A stretch of DNA of 64,000 nt from contig NC_133026.1 of the NCBI RefSeq assembly GCF_048771995.1, positions 151,861,001 through 151,925,000 of the forward strand, written 5' to 3'. Under the pieces are notes generated by a model. The model had not been told where the DNA came from. It ran no database searches and saw only the letters and a list, made by a program, of their open reading frames with translations. A program made the translations under genes and the position numbers. How positions within the stretch are numbered: position 1 is the stretch's first letter; each line of letters begins with the position of its first letter. The DNA comes from Taeniopygia guttata. Lineage: Eukaryota; Chordata; Aves; Passeriformes; Estrildidae. Below, in pieces: positions 1-10,430 of the stretch.

Positions 1-1734
1 GTAAGGGTCTAACACTGTCCCCCAGCCCCTCCCAGTGCTCCCAGTCTCACCAGTAAGGGTCTAACACTGTCCCCCAGTGCTCCCAGTGCTCCCAGTCTCA
101 CCAGTAAGGATCTAACACTGTCTCCCAGTGCTCCCAGTGCTCCCAGTCTCACCAGTAAGGATCTAACACTGTACCCCAGTGCTCCCAGTGCTCCCAGTCT
201 CACCAGTAAGGATCTAACACTGTCCCCCAGTGCTCCCAGTGCTCCCAGTCTCACCAGTAAGGATCTAACACTGCACCCCAGTGCTCCCAGTGCTCCCAGT
301 CTCACCAGTAAGGGTCTAACACTGTACCCCAGTGCTCCCAGTCTCACCAGTAAGGATCTAACACTGTACCCCAGTGCTCCCAGTCTCACCAGTAAGGGTC
401 ACACTGTGCCCCCCAATCCCACCCAGTGCTCCCAGTCCCACCAGTAAGGATCTAACACTGTACCCCAGTCCCTCCCAGTGCTCCCAGTCTCACCAGTTAG
501 GCTCACACCCTGTCCCCCAGCCCCTCCCAGTGCTCCCAGTCTCACCAGTAAGGGTCACACTGTGCCCCCCAGTGCTCCCAGTCTCACCAGTAAGGATCTA
601 ACACTGTACCCCAGTGCTCCCAGTGCTCCCAGTCTCACCAGTTAGGCTCACACCCTGTCCCCCAGCCCCTCCCAGTGCTCCCAGTCTCACCAGTAAGGGT
701 CACACTGTGCCCCCCAGTGCTCCCAGTGCTCCCAGTCTCACCAGTAAGGATCTAACACTGTACCCCAGTGCTCCCAGTCTCACCAGTAAGGATCTAACAC
801 TGTACCCCAGTGCTCCCAGTCTCACCAGTAAGGATCTAACACTGTACCCCAGTCCCTCCCAGTGCTCCCAGTCTCACCAGTAAGGATCTAACACTGTACC
901 CCAGTGCTCCCAGTGCTCCCAGTCTCACCAGTAAGGGTCTAACACTGTACCCCAGTCCCTCCCAGTGCTCCCAGTCTCACCAGTAAGGGTCCCACTGTGC
1001 CCCAGTCCCTCCCAGTGCTCCCAGTCTCACCAGTAAGGATCTAACACTGTACCCCAGTGCTCCCAGTCTCACCAGTAAGGGTCTAACACTGTACCCCAGT
1101 GCTCCCAGTCTCACCAGTAAGGGTCTAACACTGTCCCCCAGTGCTCCCAGTCTCACCAGTAAGGATCTAACACTGTACCCCAGCCCCTCCCAGTGCTCCC
1201 AGTCTCACCAGTAAGGGTCTAACACTGTACCCCAGTGCTCCCAGTGCTCCCAGTCTCACCAGTAAGGATCTAACACTGTCCCCCAGTGCTCCCAGTGCTC
1301 CCAGTCTCACCAGTAAGGATCTAACACTGTACCCCAGTGCTCCCAGTGCTCCCAGTCTCACCAGTAAGGGTCCCACCACACCCCCCAGCCCCTCCCAGTG
1401 CTCCCAGTCTCACCAGTAAGGGTCCCACTGTGCCCCCCAGTTCCTCCCAGTGCTCCCAGTCTCACCAGTAAGGGTCTAACACTGTACCCCAGCCCCTCCC
1501 AGTTCCTCCCAGTGCTCCCAGTCTCACCAGTAAGGATCTAACACTGTCCCCCAGCCCCTCCCAGTGCTCCCAGTCTCACCAGTAAGAGTCACACTGTGCC
1601 CCCCAGTGCTCCCAGTCCCTCCCAGTCTCACCAGTAAGGATCTAACACTGTACCCCAGTGCTCCCAGTGCTCCCAGTCTCACCAGTAAGGGTCTAACACT
1701 GTACCCCAGTTCCTCCCAGTGCTCCCAGTCTCAC
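1..1734 (-). repeat. GPAA1 intron 5: 34 copies of the exon 5 donor junction
   Basis: The unit is about 40-60 bp. In the gene's orientation it repeats the last exon 5 bases and the donor, CTTACTG|GTGAGACTGGG, followed by short GAGCACTGGG blocks. I counted 34 copies before the genuine junction at 1734/1735. Some copies vary at one base (AACTGGTGAG instead of TTACTGGTGAG). The array continues past the left edge. No other gene is visible here. Confidence 0.9.
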
Positions 1735-4700
1735 CAGTAAGGTTGACATCGTGGTAGGCCTCCAGCCAGGCCTGTGTCCCCAGCAGGTCGTGCTCGGTCA
1801 CCAGGAAGATGAGATCCTTGGCCCAGTACACCTGGCCTAGAAACCAGTATAAACCAGTATGGACCAGTACAGCCCAGTACAGCCCCAGCAAGGTGAGATC
1901 CTTGGCCCAGTACACCTGGCCTGGGAACCAGTATAAACCAGTATGGACCAGTACAGCCCAGTACAGCCCCAGCAGGATGAGATCCTTGGCCCAGTACACC
2001 TGGCCTGGAAACCAGTATAGACCAGTATGGACCAGTACAGCCCAGTACAGCCCCAGCAAGATGAGATCCTTGGCCCAGTACACCTGGCCTGGAAACCAGT
2101 ATAAACCAGTATGGACCAGTACAGCCCAGTAAAGACCAGTATGGAACCAGTACACCCAGTCTGGACCAGTACAGCCCAGTATGGACCAATACACCCAGTA
2201 CCTCCCAGTACATCCCAGTACCTCCCAGTACAGCCCAGTACCTCCCAGTACAGTCCCAGTACCTCCCAGTACAGCCCCAGTACCTCCCAGTACAGCTCCA
2301 GTACATCCCAGCACAGCCCCAGCACATCCCAGTACAGCCCCAGCACATCCCAGTACATCCCAGTACAGCCCCAGCACATCCCAGCACAGCCCCAGTACCT
2401 CCCAGTACAGCTCCAGTACCTCCCAGTACAGCCCCAGTACCTCCCAGTACAGCCCCAGTACCTCCCAGTATCTCCCAGTACAGCCCCAGTACCTCCCAGT
2501 ACATCCCAATATCTCCCAGTACAGCCCCAGTACATCCCAGTACAGCCCCAGTACCTCCCAGTACAATGCCAGCAGCCCCCCATGCCCCCTTGCCCCCCAT
2601 GCCCCCCACCCCGGCAGTGCCCCCCACCTCAGCAGTGCCCCCGTGCCCCCCAGCCCCCCATGTCCCCCATGCCCCCCATGCCCCCCGTGCTCCCCATGCC
2701 CCCCAGCCCCCCATACCCCCCATGCCCCCCATGCCCCCCATGCCCCCTGTGCCCCCCATGCCCCCCGTGCCCCCCGTGCCCCCCATGCCCCCCATACCCC
2801 CCATGCCCCTCGTGCCCCCCATGCCCCCCATACCCCCTGTGCCCCCCATACCCCCCATGCCCCCCATGCCCCCCATGCCCCCTGTGCCCCCCATGCCCCC
2901 CGTGCCCCCCGTGCCCCCCATGCCCCCCATGCCCCCCATACCCCCCGTGCCCCCATACCCCCCATACCCCCCATGCCCCCCATACCCCCCGTGCCCCCCA
3001 GCCCCCCGTGCCCCCCCGTGCCCACCTCGGCAGTAGCCCCCCATGGCCCCCAGCCCCCCGTGCCCCCCATGCCCCCTGTGCCCCCCATGCCCCCCGTGCC
3101 CCCCGTGCCCACCTCGGCAGTAGCCGGCCAGCGCCAGCAGCAGCCCCACGGCCTGGTTGTTCTTGCTGCCCTCGGAGCCGGGCACCAGCAGCAGCAGCGC
3201 CTCGGTGCTGGCGGCACGGGGGGCACGCAGCACCCCGAACACGTTGGTGCCCCGCACCAGCTGGGGGGGACAGCGGGGTCAGCACCCCAAACACCCCCAC
3301 AGCACCCCAAAACCTGAACAGGCACCCCAAACATCCCCACGGCACCCCGAAAACGTTGGTGCCCCGCACCAGCTGGGACAGGGACAGCGGGGTCAGCACC
3401 CAAAACCTGCACAGAGACCCCAAATCCACCCAGGGACCCCCATCCCCCCATTCCCAGTCACCCCAGTTCCCCCAGTCACCCCATACCTGCAGCATCCCCC
3501 ATTCCCCCATTCCCAGTGCTCCCAGTGCCCCCATTCCCAGTGCTCCCAGTGCCCCATTCCCCCATTCCCAGTGCTCCCAGTGCCCCATTCCCAGCACTCC
3601 CAGTGCTCCCAGTGCCCCCATTCCCAGTGCTCCCAGTGCCCCACTCCCCCATTCCCAGTGCTCCCAGTCCTACAAGTGCCCCCATTCCCAGTGCTCCCAG
3701 TGCCCCATTCCCAGTGCTCCCAGTGCCCCCAGTGCTCCATTCCCAGCACTCCCAGTGCTCCCAGTGCCCCCATTCCCAGTGCTCCCAGTGCCCCACTCCC
3801 CCATTCCCAGTGCTCCCAGTGCCCCATTCCCCCATTCCCAGTGCTCCCAGTGCCCCATTCCCAGCACTCCCAGTGCTCCCAGTGCCCCCATTCCCAGTGC
3901 TCCCAGTGCCCCACTCCCCCATTCCCAGTGCTCCCAGTCCTACAAGTGCCCCCATTCCCAGTGCTCCCAGTGCCCCATTCCCAGTGCTCCCAGTGCCCCC
4001 AGTGCTCCATTCCCAGCACTCCCAGTGCTCCCAGTGCCCCATTCCCAGTGCTCCCAGTGCTCCATTCCCAGTACTCCCAGTGCTCCCAGTGCCCCATTCC
4101 CAGTGCCCCATTCCCAGTGCTCCCAGTGCCCCATTCCCAGTGCTCCCAGTGCTCCCAGTGCCCCATTCCCAGTGCTCCCAGTGCTCCCAGTGCCCCATTC
4201 CCAGTGCCCCATTCCCAGTGCTCCCAGTGTTCCCAGTGCCCCATTCCCAGTGTTCCCAGTGCCCCCAGTGCCCTATTCCCAGCGCTCCCAGTGCCCCCAG
4301 TGCCCCACTCCCAGTGTTCCCAGTGCTCCCAGTGCCCCATTCCCAGCGCTCCCAGTGCTCCCAGTGCCCCCAGTACGTAGCGCTCGTGGGCCTCGTCGGG
4401 GAAGGGCAGCGTGCGGCTGAAGGGCTGGCGATGGACCTCGAGCCCCAGCTGGAACATGGTCTGCTCCAGCCACTCCACGGGCATGCCCCTAAAACAAATA
4501 AATATAAATAAATATGGGATTGGGATTGGGATTGGGGCACCCCAAACCATCCCTGAACCATCCCCAAACCATCCCCAAACCATCCCCAAACCCCACAGGC
4601 TCTGCTCCAGCCACTCCACGGGCATGCCCCTAAAACAAATATGGGATTGGGGTACCCCAAACCATCCCCAAACCATCCCCGGACCATCCCTGAACCATCC

Positions 4701-7604
4701 CCAAACCATCCCAAAACCCCACAGGCTCTGCTCCAGCCACTCCACGGGCATGCCCCTAAAAATAAAATATGGGATTGGGGCACCCCAAACCATCCCCAAA
4801 CCATCCCTGAACCCCACAGGCTCTGCTCCAGCCACTCCACGGGCATGCCCCTAAAACAAATATGGGATTGGGGTTGGGATATCCCAAACCATCCCCAAAC
4901 CATCCCCAAACCCACAGACTCTGCTCCAGCCACTCCACGGGCATGCCCCTAAAAGAAATCAATATGGGATTGGGGTACCCCAAACCATCCCTGAACCATC
5001 CCTGAACCCCACAGGCTCTGCTCCAGCCACTCCACGGGCATGCCCCTAAAAATAAATAAATATGGGATTGGGGCACCCCAAACCATCCCCAAAACATCCC
5101 CAAAACATCCCTGAACCATCCCCAAACCCCACAGGCTCTGCTCCAGCCACTCCACGGGCATGCCCCTAAAACAAATCAATATAAATAAATATGGGATTGG
5201 GGCACCCCAAACCATCCCTGAACCATCCCTGAACCATCCCCAAACCCCACAGGCCCTGCTCCAGCCACTCCACGGGCATGCCCCTAAAACAAATCAATAT
5301 AAATAAATATGGGATTGGGGCACCCCAAACCATCCCTGAACCATCCCTGAACCATCCCCAAACCCCACAGGCTCTGCTCCAGCCACTCCACGGGCATGCC
5401 CCTAAAACAAATATGGGATTGGGATTGGGGCACCCCAAACCATCCCTGAACCATCCCCAAACCATCCCCAAACCCCACAGGCCCTGCTCCAGCCACCCCA
5501 CGGGCATGGCCCTAAAACAAATCAATATGGGATTGGGGCACCCCAAACCATCCCCAAACCATCCCCAAACCCCACAGGCCCTGCCCCAGCCACTCCACGG
5601 GCATGCCCCTAAAACAAATATGGGATTGGGGCACCCCAAACCATCCCCAAACCATCCCTGAACCCCACAGACTCTGCTCCAGCCACTCCACGGGCATGCC
5701 CCTAAAAACAAATATGGGATTGGGATTGGGATTGGGGCACCCCAAACCATCCCCCAAATCCCCTCTCCAGCCACTCCAAGCAGGAGTGGGAATGGGAACT
5801 CCCCCCAAACCCCAAAGGCGTCACTCCGCTCTCCACTCGTCCCCCAAAACCATCTGGATGTGTCCCCCCTCCCCAAACCCCCCAAGCCACCCCCAAACTC
5901 AACCTCAAATCCCCCTCCCCAAATCCCCCCATTCTCACCCTGCTCTCCTCTTATGCCCCCCAAAATTCCCGGGTGTGTTCCCCAAACCCCAATCCCAAAC
6001 CCCAAATCCCCCGTTCTCACCCCACTCTCCTCTTGTGCGCCCCAAAGTCGCAGGTGTGTTCCCCAAACCCCAAACCCCAACCCCCAAATCCCCTGTTCTC
6101 ACCCCGCTCTCCTCTTGTGCCCCCTGAACTCCCAGGTGTGTTCCCCTCCCCAAATCCCAATCCAAACCCCCCAAACCCAAATCCCAAACCCCAAATTCCC
6201 CCGTTCTCACCCCACTTTCCTCTTGTGCGCCCCAAAGCCCCAGGTGTGTTCCCCTCCCCAAATCCCAATCCAAACCCCCCAAACCCAAATCCCAAACCCC
6301 AAATTCCCCCGTTCTCACCCCGCTCTCCTCTTGTGCGCCCCAAAGCCCCAGGTGTGTTCCCCTCCCCAAATCTCAATCCAAACCCCCCAAACCCCAATCC
6401 TGACCCCAAATCCCCCGTGCTCACCCCGCTCTCCTCTTGTGCCCCCTGAATTCGCAGGTGTGTTCCCCAAACCCCAAACCAAACCCCAAATCCCCCGTTC
6501 TCACCCCACTTTCCTCTTGTGCGCCCCAAAGTCACGGGTGTGTTCCCCAAACCCCATACCCCAACCCAAACCCCAAATCCCCCCGTTCTCACCCCACTTT
6601 CCTCTTGTGCGCCCCGAAATCCCGGGCCAGGGCGAGGGCGCGGGGCCCGAGGTCGGAGCCCTCCCCCACCATGGTGGAGCCCATGGCGTTCTCAGACAGG
6701 TACGTGCGGGGAGCCAGGGCCGGCAGCAGCAGGAACCAGGTGAGCCCCGCCAGGTAACTCAGGACACTGCGGGGGGCACCCCAAAATCATCAGTGACACC
6801 CCAAACCCACCCCAAACCCAGCCCTGACACCCCAAACCCAGCCCTGACACCCACACCCTGCACAGGTACGTGCGGGGAGCCAGGGCCGGCAGCAGCAGGA
6901 ACCAGGTGAGCCCCGCCAGGTAACTCAGCACGCTGCGGGGGGCACCCCAAAACTGTCAGTGACACCCCAAAATAACCCCTGACACCCCAAACCCACCCCA
7001 CACCCAGCCCTGACACCCAAACCCTGCACAGGTACGTGCGGGGAGCCAGGGCCGGCAGCAGCAGGAACCAGGTGAGCCCCGCCAGGTAACTCAGGACACT
7101 GCGGGGGCACCCCAAAATCACCATCGGCACCCCAAAAATAAACCCTGACACCCCAAACCCACCCCAAACCCAGCCCTGACACCCACACCCTGCACAGGTA
7201 CGTGCGGGGAGCCAGGGCTGGCAGCAGCAGGAACCAGGTGAGCCCCGCCAGGTAACTCAGGACACTGCAGGGGCACCCCAAAATCATCAGTGACACCCCA
7301 AAACCGTCAGTGACACCCCAAACCCACCCCACAGCCAGCACTGACACTCCAAAGTACCCCAGGACTCAGGTCCCCCCAGGGGTTTTGGGGTCCCCCAGGT
7401 TTCGGGGTGCCCCCCACTCACCAGAGGGGGGTGTTGGGTTCCCCCAGGGGTGTTGGGGTCCCCCCAGGGGTTTTGGGGTGCCCCCAGGGGTGTTGGGGTC
7501 CCCCCAGGTTTCGGGGTGCCCCCCACTCACCAGAGCGGGGTGTTGAGGCGCAGCAGCAGCCGGGCCAGCGCCCGCCGGCACTGCGGGTCCGACAGCAGCC
7601 CCAT
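1735..7604 (-). CDS. GPAA1: GPI transamidase subunit GPAA1, 5' five coding exons (gene continues past the left edge)
   Basis: GPAA1 is a subunit of the ER GPI transamidase, which moves preformed GPI anchors onto proteins. Coding exons read from the start are 7604-7531, 6766-6593, 4488-4377, 3260-3113 and 1836-1735; phases match throughout and give 203 residues plus one base. The start [20 protein letters not shown] matches the family start. Residues 26-43 form the N-terminal membrane helix, followed by [12 protein letters not shown] (49-60). The later exons carry the luminal M28-peptidase-like fold: [13 protein letters not shown], the conserved [16 protein letters not shown] block, and [20 protein letters not shown]. 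Exon 3 ends at a weak donor (GTACTG); every other donor is GTGRGN. The remaining exons should lie to the left of position 1. EXOSC4 lies upstream on the same strand, the usual vertebrate order. Identification is certain from length, order and sequence; the 5' UTR is not resolved. Confidence 0.96.
1837..3112 (-). repeat. GPAA1 intron 4: exon 5 acceptor decoys, CAGTACCTCC array and CCCCCATG array
   Basis: From 1837 to about 2110 there are three extra copies (about 80 bp unit) of the exon 5 start with its acceptor, reading CAG|GCCAGGTGTACTGGG on the minus strand. From 2110 to 2565 a 10-15 bp unit around cagtacctcc fills the intron. From 2565 to 3112 a nine-base unit around ccccccatg or ccccccgtg follows. 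Short copies of the exon 4 end (CTGCCGAGGTGGGC) sit at about 3021-3036, with a degenerate one near 2610-2640. The arrays are stop-free on both strands and create long false reading frames. Confidence 0.85.
3261..4376 (-). repeat. GPAA1 intron 3: CCCATTCCCAGTGCTCCCAGTG minisatellite with one exon 4 start decoy
   Basis: A decoy of the exon 4 start with acceptor (CAG|CTGGTGCGGGGCACCAACG) lies at 3354-3380 and diverges from the exon after about 31 bases. From 3450 to 4370 a roughly 22-bp unit of CCCATTCCC plus AGTGCTCCC blocks repeats, with a higher-order duplication: 3660-3930 closely resembles 3930-4100. No gene lies inside. Confidence 0.85.
4489..5780 (-). repeat. GPAA1 intron 2, acceptor side: 11 copies of the exon 3 start with its T-rich acceptor
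   Basis: The unit is about 95-130 bp. In gene orientation each copy carries a T-rich tract, TTTTAG and the first 29-30 exon 3 bases (coding GMPVEWLEQ), then CCTGTGGGGTTTGGGGATGG. Only the copy at 4377-4488 continues into the conserved exon. A further partial copy lies near 5765. The T-rich tracts (AATAAATATAAATAAATA on the plus strand) are the most AT-rich bases in this part of the window. Confidence 0.9.
5925..6592 (-). repeat. GPAA1 intron 2, donor side: 7 copies of the exon 2 end
   Basis: The unit is about 85-110 bp and holds the last exon 2 bases (coding GAHKRK) followed by GTGAGAAC or close variants. The genuine donor is at 6592/6593. Copies start near 5932, 6013, 6098, 6205, 6313, 6418 and 6499. 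Intron 2 is thus almost wholly built from copies of its own two ends. Confidence 0.88.
6767..7530 (-). repeat. GPAA1 intron 1: three exon 2 start decoys and one exon 1 end decoy
   Basis: Three copies, at about 6866-6940, 7032-7105 and 7199-7270, carry a decoy acceptor and about 73 exon 2 bases coding [20 protein letters not shown]. They then diverge to TGCAGGGTGTGGG, where the true exon reads on into SENAMGS. A copy of the exon 1 end plus GTGAGTG lies near 7420-7440, inside CCCCAGGGGTTTTGGGGT repeats. Confidence 0.88.
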
Positions 7605-8335
7605 GGCGGGGGGGTGGGCTGTGGGGACCCCAAAACCCCAGTGAGCCCCCCAAAACAGCCCTGAGACCCCCAAACAGCCCTGAGACCCCCAAACCCCACT
7701 GAGCCCCATGGCAGGGGGGTGGGCTGTGGGGACAGGGACCCCAAAACAGCCCTGAGACCCCAAAACAGCCCTGAGACCCCAAACCCCACTGAGACCCCAA
7801 AACCCCACTGAGACCCCCAAACCCCACTGAGCCCCATGGCAGGGGGACGGGCTGTGGGGAGCAGGGACCCCAAACCAGCCCTGAGACCCCCAAACAGCCC
7901 TGAGACCCCCAAACCCCACTGAGACCCCAAAACAGCCCTGAGACCCCAAACCCCACTGAGCCCCATGGCAGGGGGACGGGCTGTGGGGAGCAGGGACGCC
8001 AAAACAGCCCTGAGACCCCACAGGGACCCCAAAACAGCCCTGAACCCCCAAACCCCACTGAGACCCCAAAACAGCTCTGAGACCCCAAACCCCACTGAGA
8101 CCCCACAGGGACCCCAAACCCCACTGAGCCCCCAAACCCTCCTCTCCCGGACACCCGAAATTCCCCTCAGGGACACCCCAAATCCCCCTCACAGACACCC
8201 CAAATCCCCTCCTCACCCCACAGACACCCCAAATTCCCCCCCGAGCCCCACAGACACCCCAAATCCCCCTCACGGACACCCCAAATCCCCTCCCCCTCAG
8301 GCCCTGCCCTCCCCCACGCCCCTACACCGCGTTCC
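7605..8335 (-). repeat. GPAA1 5' flank: CCCCAAAACAGCCCTGAGA minisatellite with three copies of the start-codon segment
   Basis: The true start reads CCCACAG, a C-rich stretch, GCCATGGGGCTGCTG on the minus strand. Near 7706, 7835 and 7964 the same CCCACAGCCC...GCCATGGGGCT segment recurs inside a repeat of 20-25 bp units. The CCCACAG just upstream of each ATG looks like a splice acceptor, so this region may be a 5' UTR intron. From 8130 to 8300 a repeat around ccccaaatccccctcacagacac follows. I saw no coding exon here. Confidence 0.75.
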
Positions 8336-8459
8336 CCCGCATCCCACACGGGCCTGACCCGGCCCTTCCCCTGCCCCGCACCCCCCTGTGCCCTCCGGGA
8401 CCCCCGAAATGCCCCAAAATGCCCCAAAACGCCCCAAAATGCCCCAAACCCCCAAAACC

Positions 8460-8668
8460 TGCGGGGCACGGCCGGGCCAGGCCGCTCAATCGCTGCCGGA
8501 GCGCGCGGCCAGGGCGGGGCGCGGAGCACAGAGACATCGATCGCGCCGCGCCGCCAGGGGGCGCCCTGAGGGGGCGGGGCCAGCTGGATATGGGCGGGGC
8601 CATCTGGATGTGGGCGGGGCCAGCTGGATGTGGGCGGGGCCATCTGGATGTGGGCGGGGCCAAGGAGT
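8460..8668 (-). promoter_or_regulatory. Probable GPAA1 promoter: CpG-rich segment with about five GC boxes
   Basis: This is the only CpG-rich, non-repetitive stretch upstream of GPAA1. From 8572 to 8663 a 20-bp unit places five GGGCGGGGCC boxes (Sp1/KLF type) one after another, separated by AGCTGGATGTG or ATCTGGATGTG. No TATA box is visible. The transcription start is inferred to lie around 8.45-8.57 kb, and a spliced 5' UTR is likely given the acceptor-like bases next to the start codon. Confidence 0.55.
8549..8567 (+). promoter_or_regulatory. CTCF-like motif at the GPAA1 promoter
   Basis: The bases CGCCGCCAGGGGGCGCCCT match the core of the vertebrate CTCF motif (CCASYAGRKGGCR) closely. It sits directly beside the GC-box cluster. 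Binding is an inference from the motif alone. Confidence 0.5.
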
Positions 8669-9395
8669 AATGGGTTTGGGGGGAAAGGGGGAAAATGGGG
8701 GGAAAAGGGGGAAAAAAGGGGGAAAAACGGGGGGAAAAGGGGGAAAAAAGGGGGAAAAACGGGGGAAAAGGGGGAAAAACGGGGGAAAAGGGGGAAAAAC
8801 GGCGGGAAAAGGGGAAAAAGGGGGAAAAGCGGGGGGGGAAGGGGGAAAAAGGGGGAAAAAGGGGGAAAAACGGGGGAAAAGGGGGGAAAAAGGGGGAAAA
8901 AGGGGGAAAAAGGGAAAAAGGGGGAGAAAGGGGAAAAAGGGGAAAAAGGGGAAAAGGGGAGAGGGGGGAAAAGGGGAAAAACGGGGAAAAACGGAGGGGA
9001 AAGGGAGGAAAGGGGGAAAGGGGAAAAAGGGGGAAAAAGGGGAAAAAGGGGAAAAGGGGAAAAAGGGGGAAAAAGGGGAAAAAGGGGGAAAGGGGAAAAA
9101 GGGGGAAAACGGGTAAAATGGGGAAAAACGGGGGGAAAGGGGAAAAACGGGGGAAAGGGGGAAAAAGGGGGAAAGGGGGAAAAAGGGGGGAAAAACGGAG
9201 GGAAAGGGGGAAAAAGTGGGGGGAAAGGGGGAAAAACGGGGGAAAGAGGGAAAAAACGGGAGGAAAGAGGGAAAAACGGGGGGAAAAGGGGGAAAAACGG
9301 GGGGAAAAGGGGAAAGGGGGAAAGGGGGAAAAAGGGGGAAAAAAGGGGGAAAAAAGGGGAAAAACGGGGGGAAAGGGGGAAAAAGGGGGGGCTGG
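8662..9395 (+). repeat. 730-bp polypurine (G/A) tract between EXOSC4 and GPAA1
   Basis: The plus strand is almost purely G and A here: runs of 3-8 G alternate with runs of 3-6 A, broken only by occasional single C or T (ACGGGG). It is C/T on the transcribed minus strand. All plus frames stay open for long stretches, giving lysine/glycine-rich false proteins. Such tracts can form triplex (H-DNA) and G-quadruplexes. It lies between the EXOSC4 poly(A) signal and the GPAA1 promoter. Confidence 0.9.
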
Positions 9396-9582
9396 GGACA
9401 CAAACGGGGCTTGGGGACACAAAGAGGGGAGCAGGACGGGCAGAGGGGTACGGGGGTGTCAGGGACAGCTCGGGGGGCTGCGAGGGCAGCACGGTGGGGA
9501 GGGGGCGTGCAAGGGTGTGACACACCCAGGTGGCACACAGGTGACACTCAGGTGACACAGAATGTGCAGTGACACACCCCAA

Positions 9583-9588
9583 TTTATT
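9583..9588 (-). other. Poly(A) signal AATAAA, probably EXOSC4
   Basis: The minus strand reads GGCAATAAATTGGGG. It is the first canonical signal downstream of the EXOSC4 stop codon and the only one on this strand before the polypurine tract. It implies a 3' end near 9560-9570 and an untranslated region of up to 2.1 kb, all minisatellite unless it is spliced. Confidence 0.6.
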
Positions 9589-9599
9589 GCCATGGCGCC

Positions 9600-10430
9600 A
9601 TGGGACCCCCAAAACCTGTAGGGTCACCACTCCAGTGTCCCCAGTGTCCCCAGAATTGGTCACCGCAGGGTCACAGCCCCAGTGTCCCCAGTACTGGTCA
9701 CTCCAGTGACCCCAGGAGCAGTGGTCACTGCAGGGTCACTGCAGGTCACAGCCCCAGTGTCCCCAAGAGGAGCGGTCACTGCAGGGTCACAGCCCCAGTG
9801 TCCCAAGGATCGGTCACTCCAGTGTCCCCAGGATTGGTCACTGCAGGGTCTGAGCCCCAGTGTCCCCAGTACTGGTCACTCCAGTGTCCCCAGGAGCAGT
9901 GGTCACTGCAGGGTCACAGCCCCAGTGTCCCCAGGAGTGGTCACTGCAGGTCACAGCCCCAGTGTCCCAAGGATTGGTCACTCCAGTGTCCCCAGGAGCA
10001 GTGGTCACTGCAGGGTCATTGCAGGTCACAGCCCCAGTGTCCCAAGGATTGGTCACTCCAGTGTCCCCAAAATTGGTCACTGCAGGGTCACAGCCCCACT
10101 GTCCCCAGGAGCAGTGGTCACTGCAGGGTCATTGCAGGGTCACAGCCCCAGTGTTGGTCACTCCAGTGTCCCCAGGAGCAGTGGTCACTGCAGGGTCACA
10201 GCCCCAGTGTCCCCAGGAGTGGTCGCTCCAGTGTCCCCAGGAGCAGTGGTCACTGCAGGGTCACAGCCCCAGTGTTGGTCACTGCAGGGTCCCCAGGAGC
10301 AGTGGTCACCACAGCGATGTCATACTGCAGCTCCCAGGGGTCAGTTGGTCACCCCAGTGTCCCCACGGTGACCCTGTGGTCACTGTGCCATGGCTGTCCC
10401 CGTCCCACGGCCACGTCCCCAGGGGGGTCA
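9600..10430 (-). repeat. Minisatellite of GTCACTGCAGGGTCACAGCCCCAGTG type, EXOSC4 3' region
   Basis: The unit is 30-50 bp: gtcactgcagggtcacagcc, then cccagtgtccccaggagcagtg, with deletions. The minus strand reads CTGCAGTGACC at every unit. CCCTACAGGTTTTGGGG at about 9608-9625, just before the poly(A) signal, looks like a possible acceptor for a spliced 3' UTR. No coding capacity was recognised. Confidence 0.75.

Noticed and set aside
1679-3451. Glycine/tryptophan-rich open frame resembling a structural protein on the minus strand
   Set aside because: It is the CCCCCATG and CAGTACC arrays of GPAA1 introns read through; it overlaps real exons 4 and 5 out of their splice structure.
4500-4525. 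Plus-strand AATAAA motifs in the GPAA1 intron 2 array
   Set aside because: They lie antisense to the gene, as the reverse of the T-rich acceptor tract; no plus-strand gene ends there.
4600-5760. Candidate tandem paralogues of GPAA1 exon 3, and likewise for other genes
   Set aside because: Each copy holds only the exon edge and stops after 10-75 bases; no copy contains a whole exon or both splice sites of one, apart from the 24-base cassettes in OPLAH intron 1.
8167-9663. Phe/Pro-rich 498-codon frame on the minus strand, and Lys/Gly-rich frames on the plus strand
   Set aside because: Pure products of the polypurine tract; no start context, domain or splice structure.
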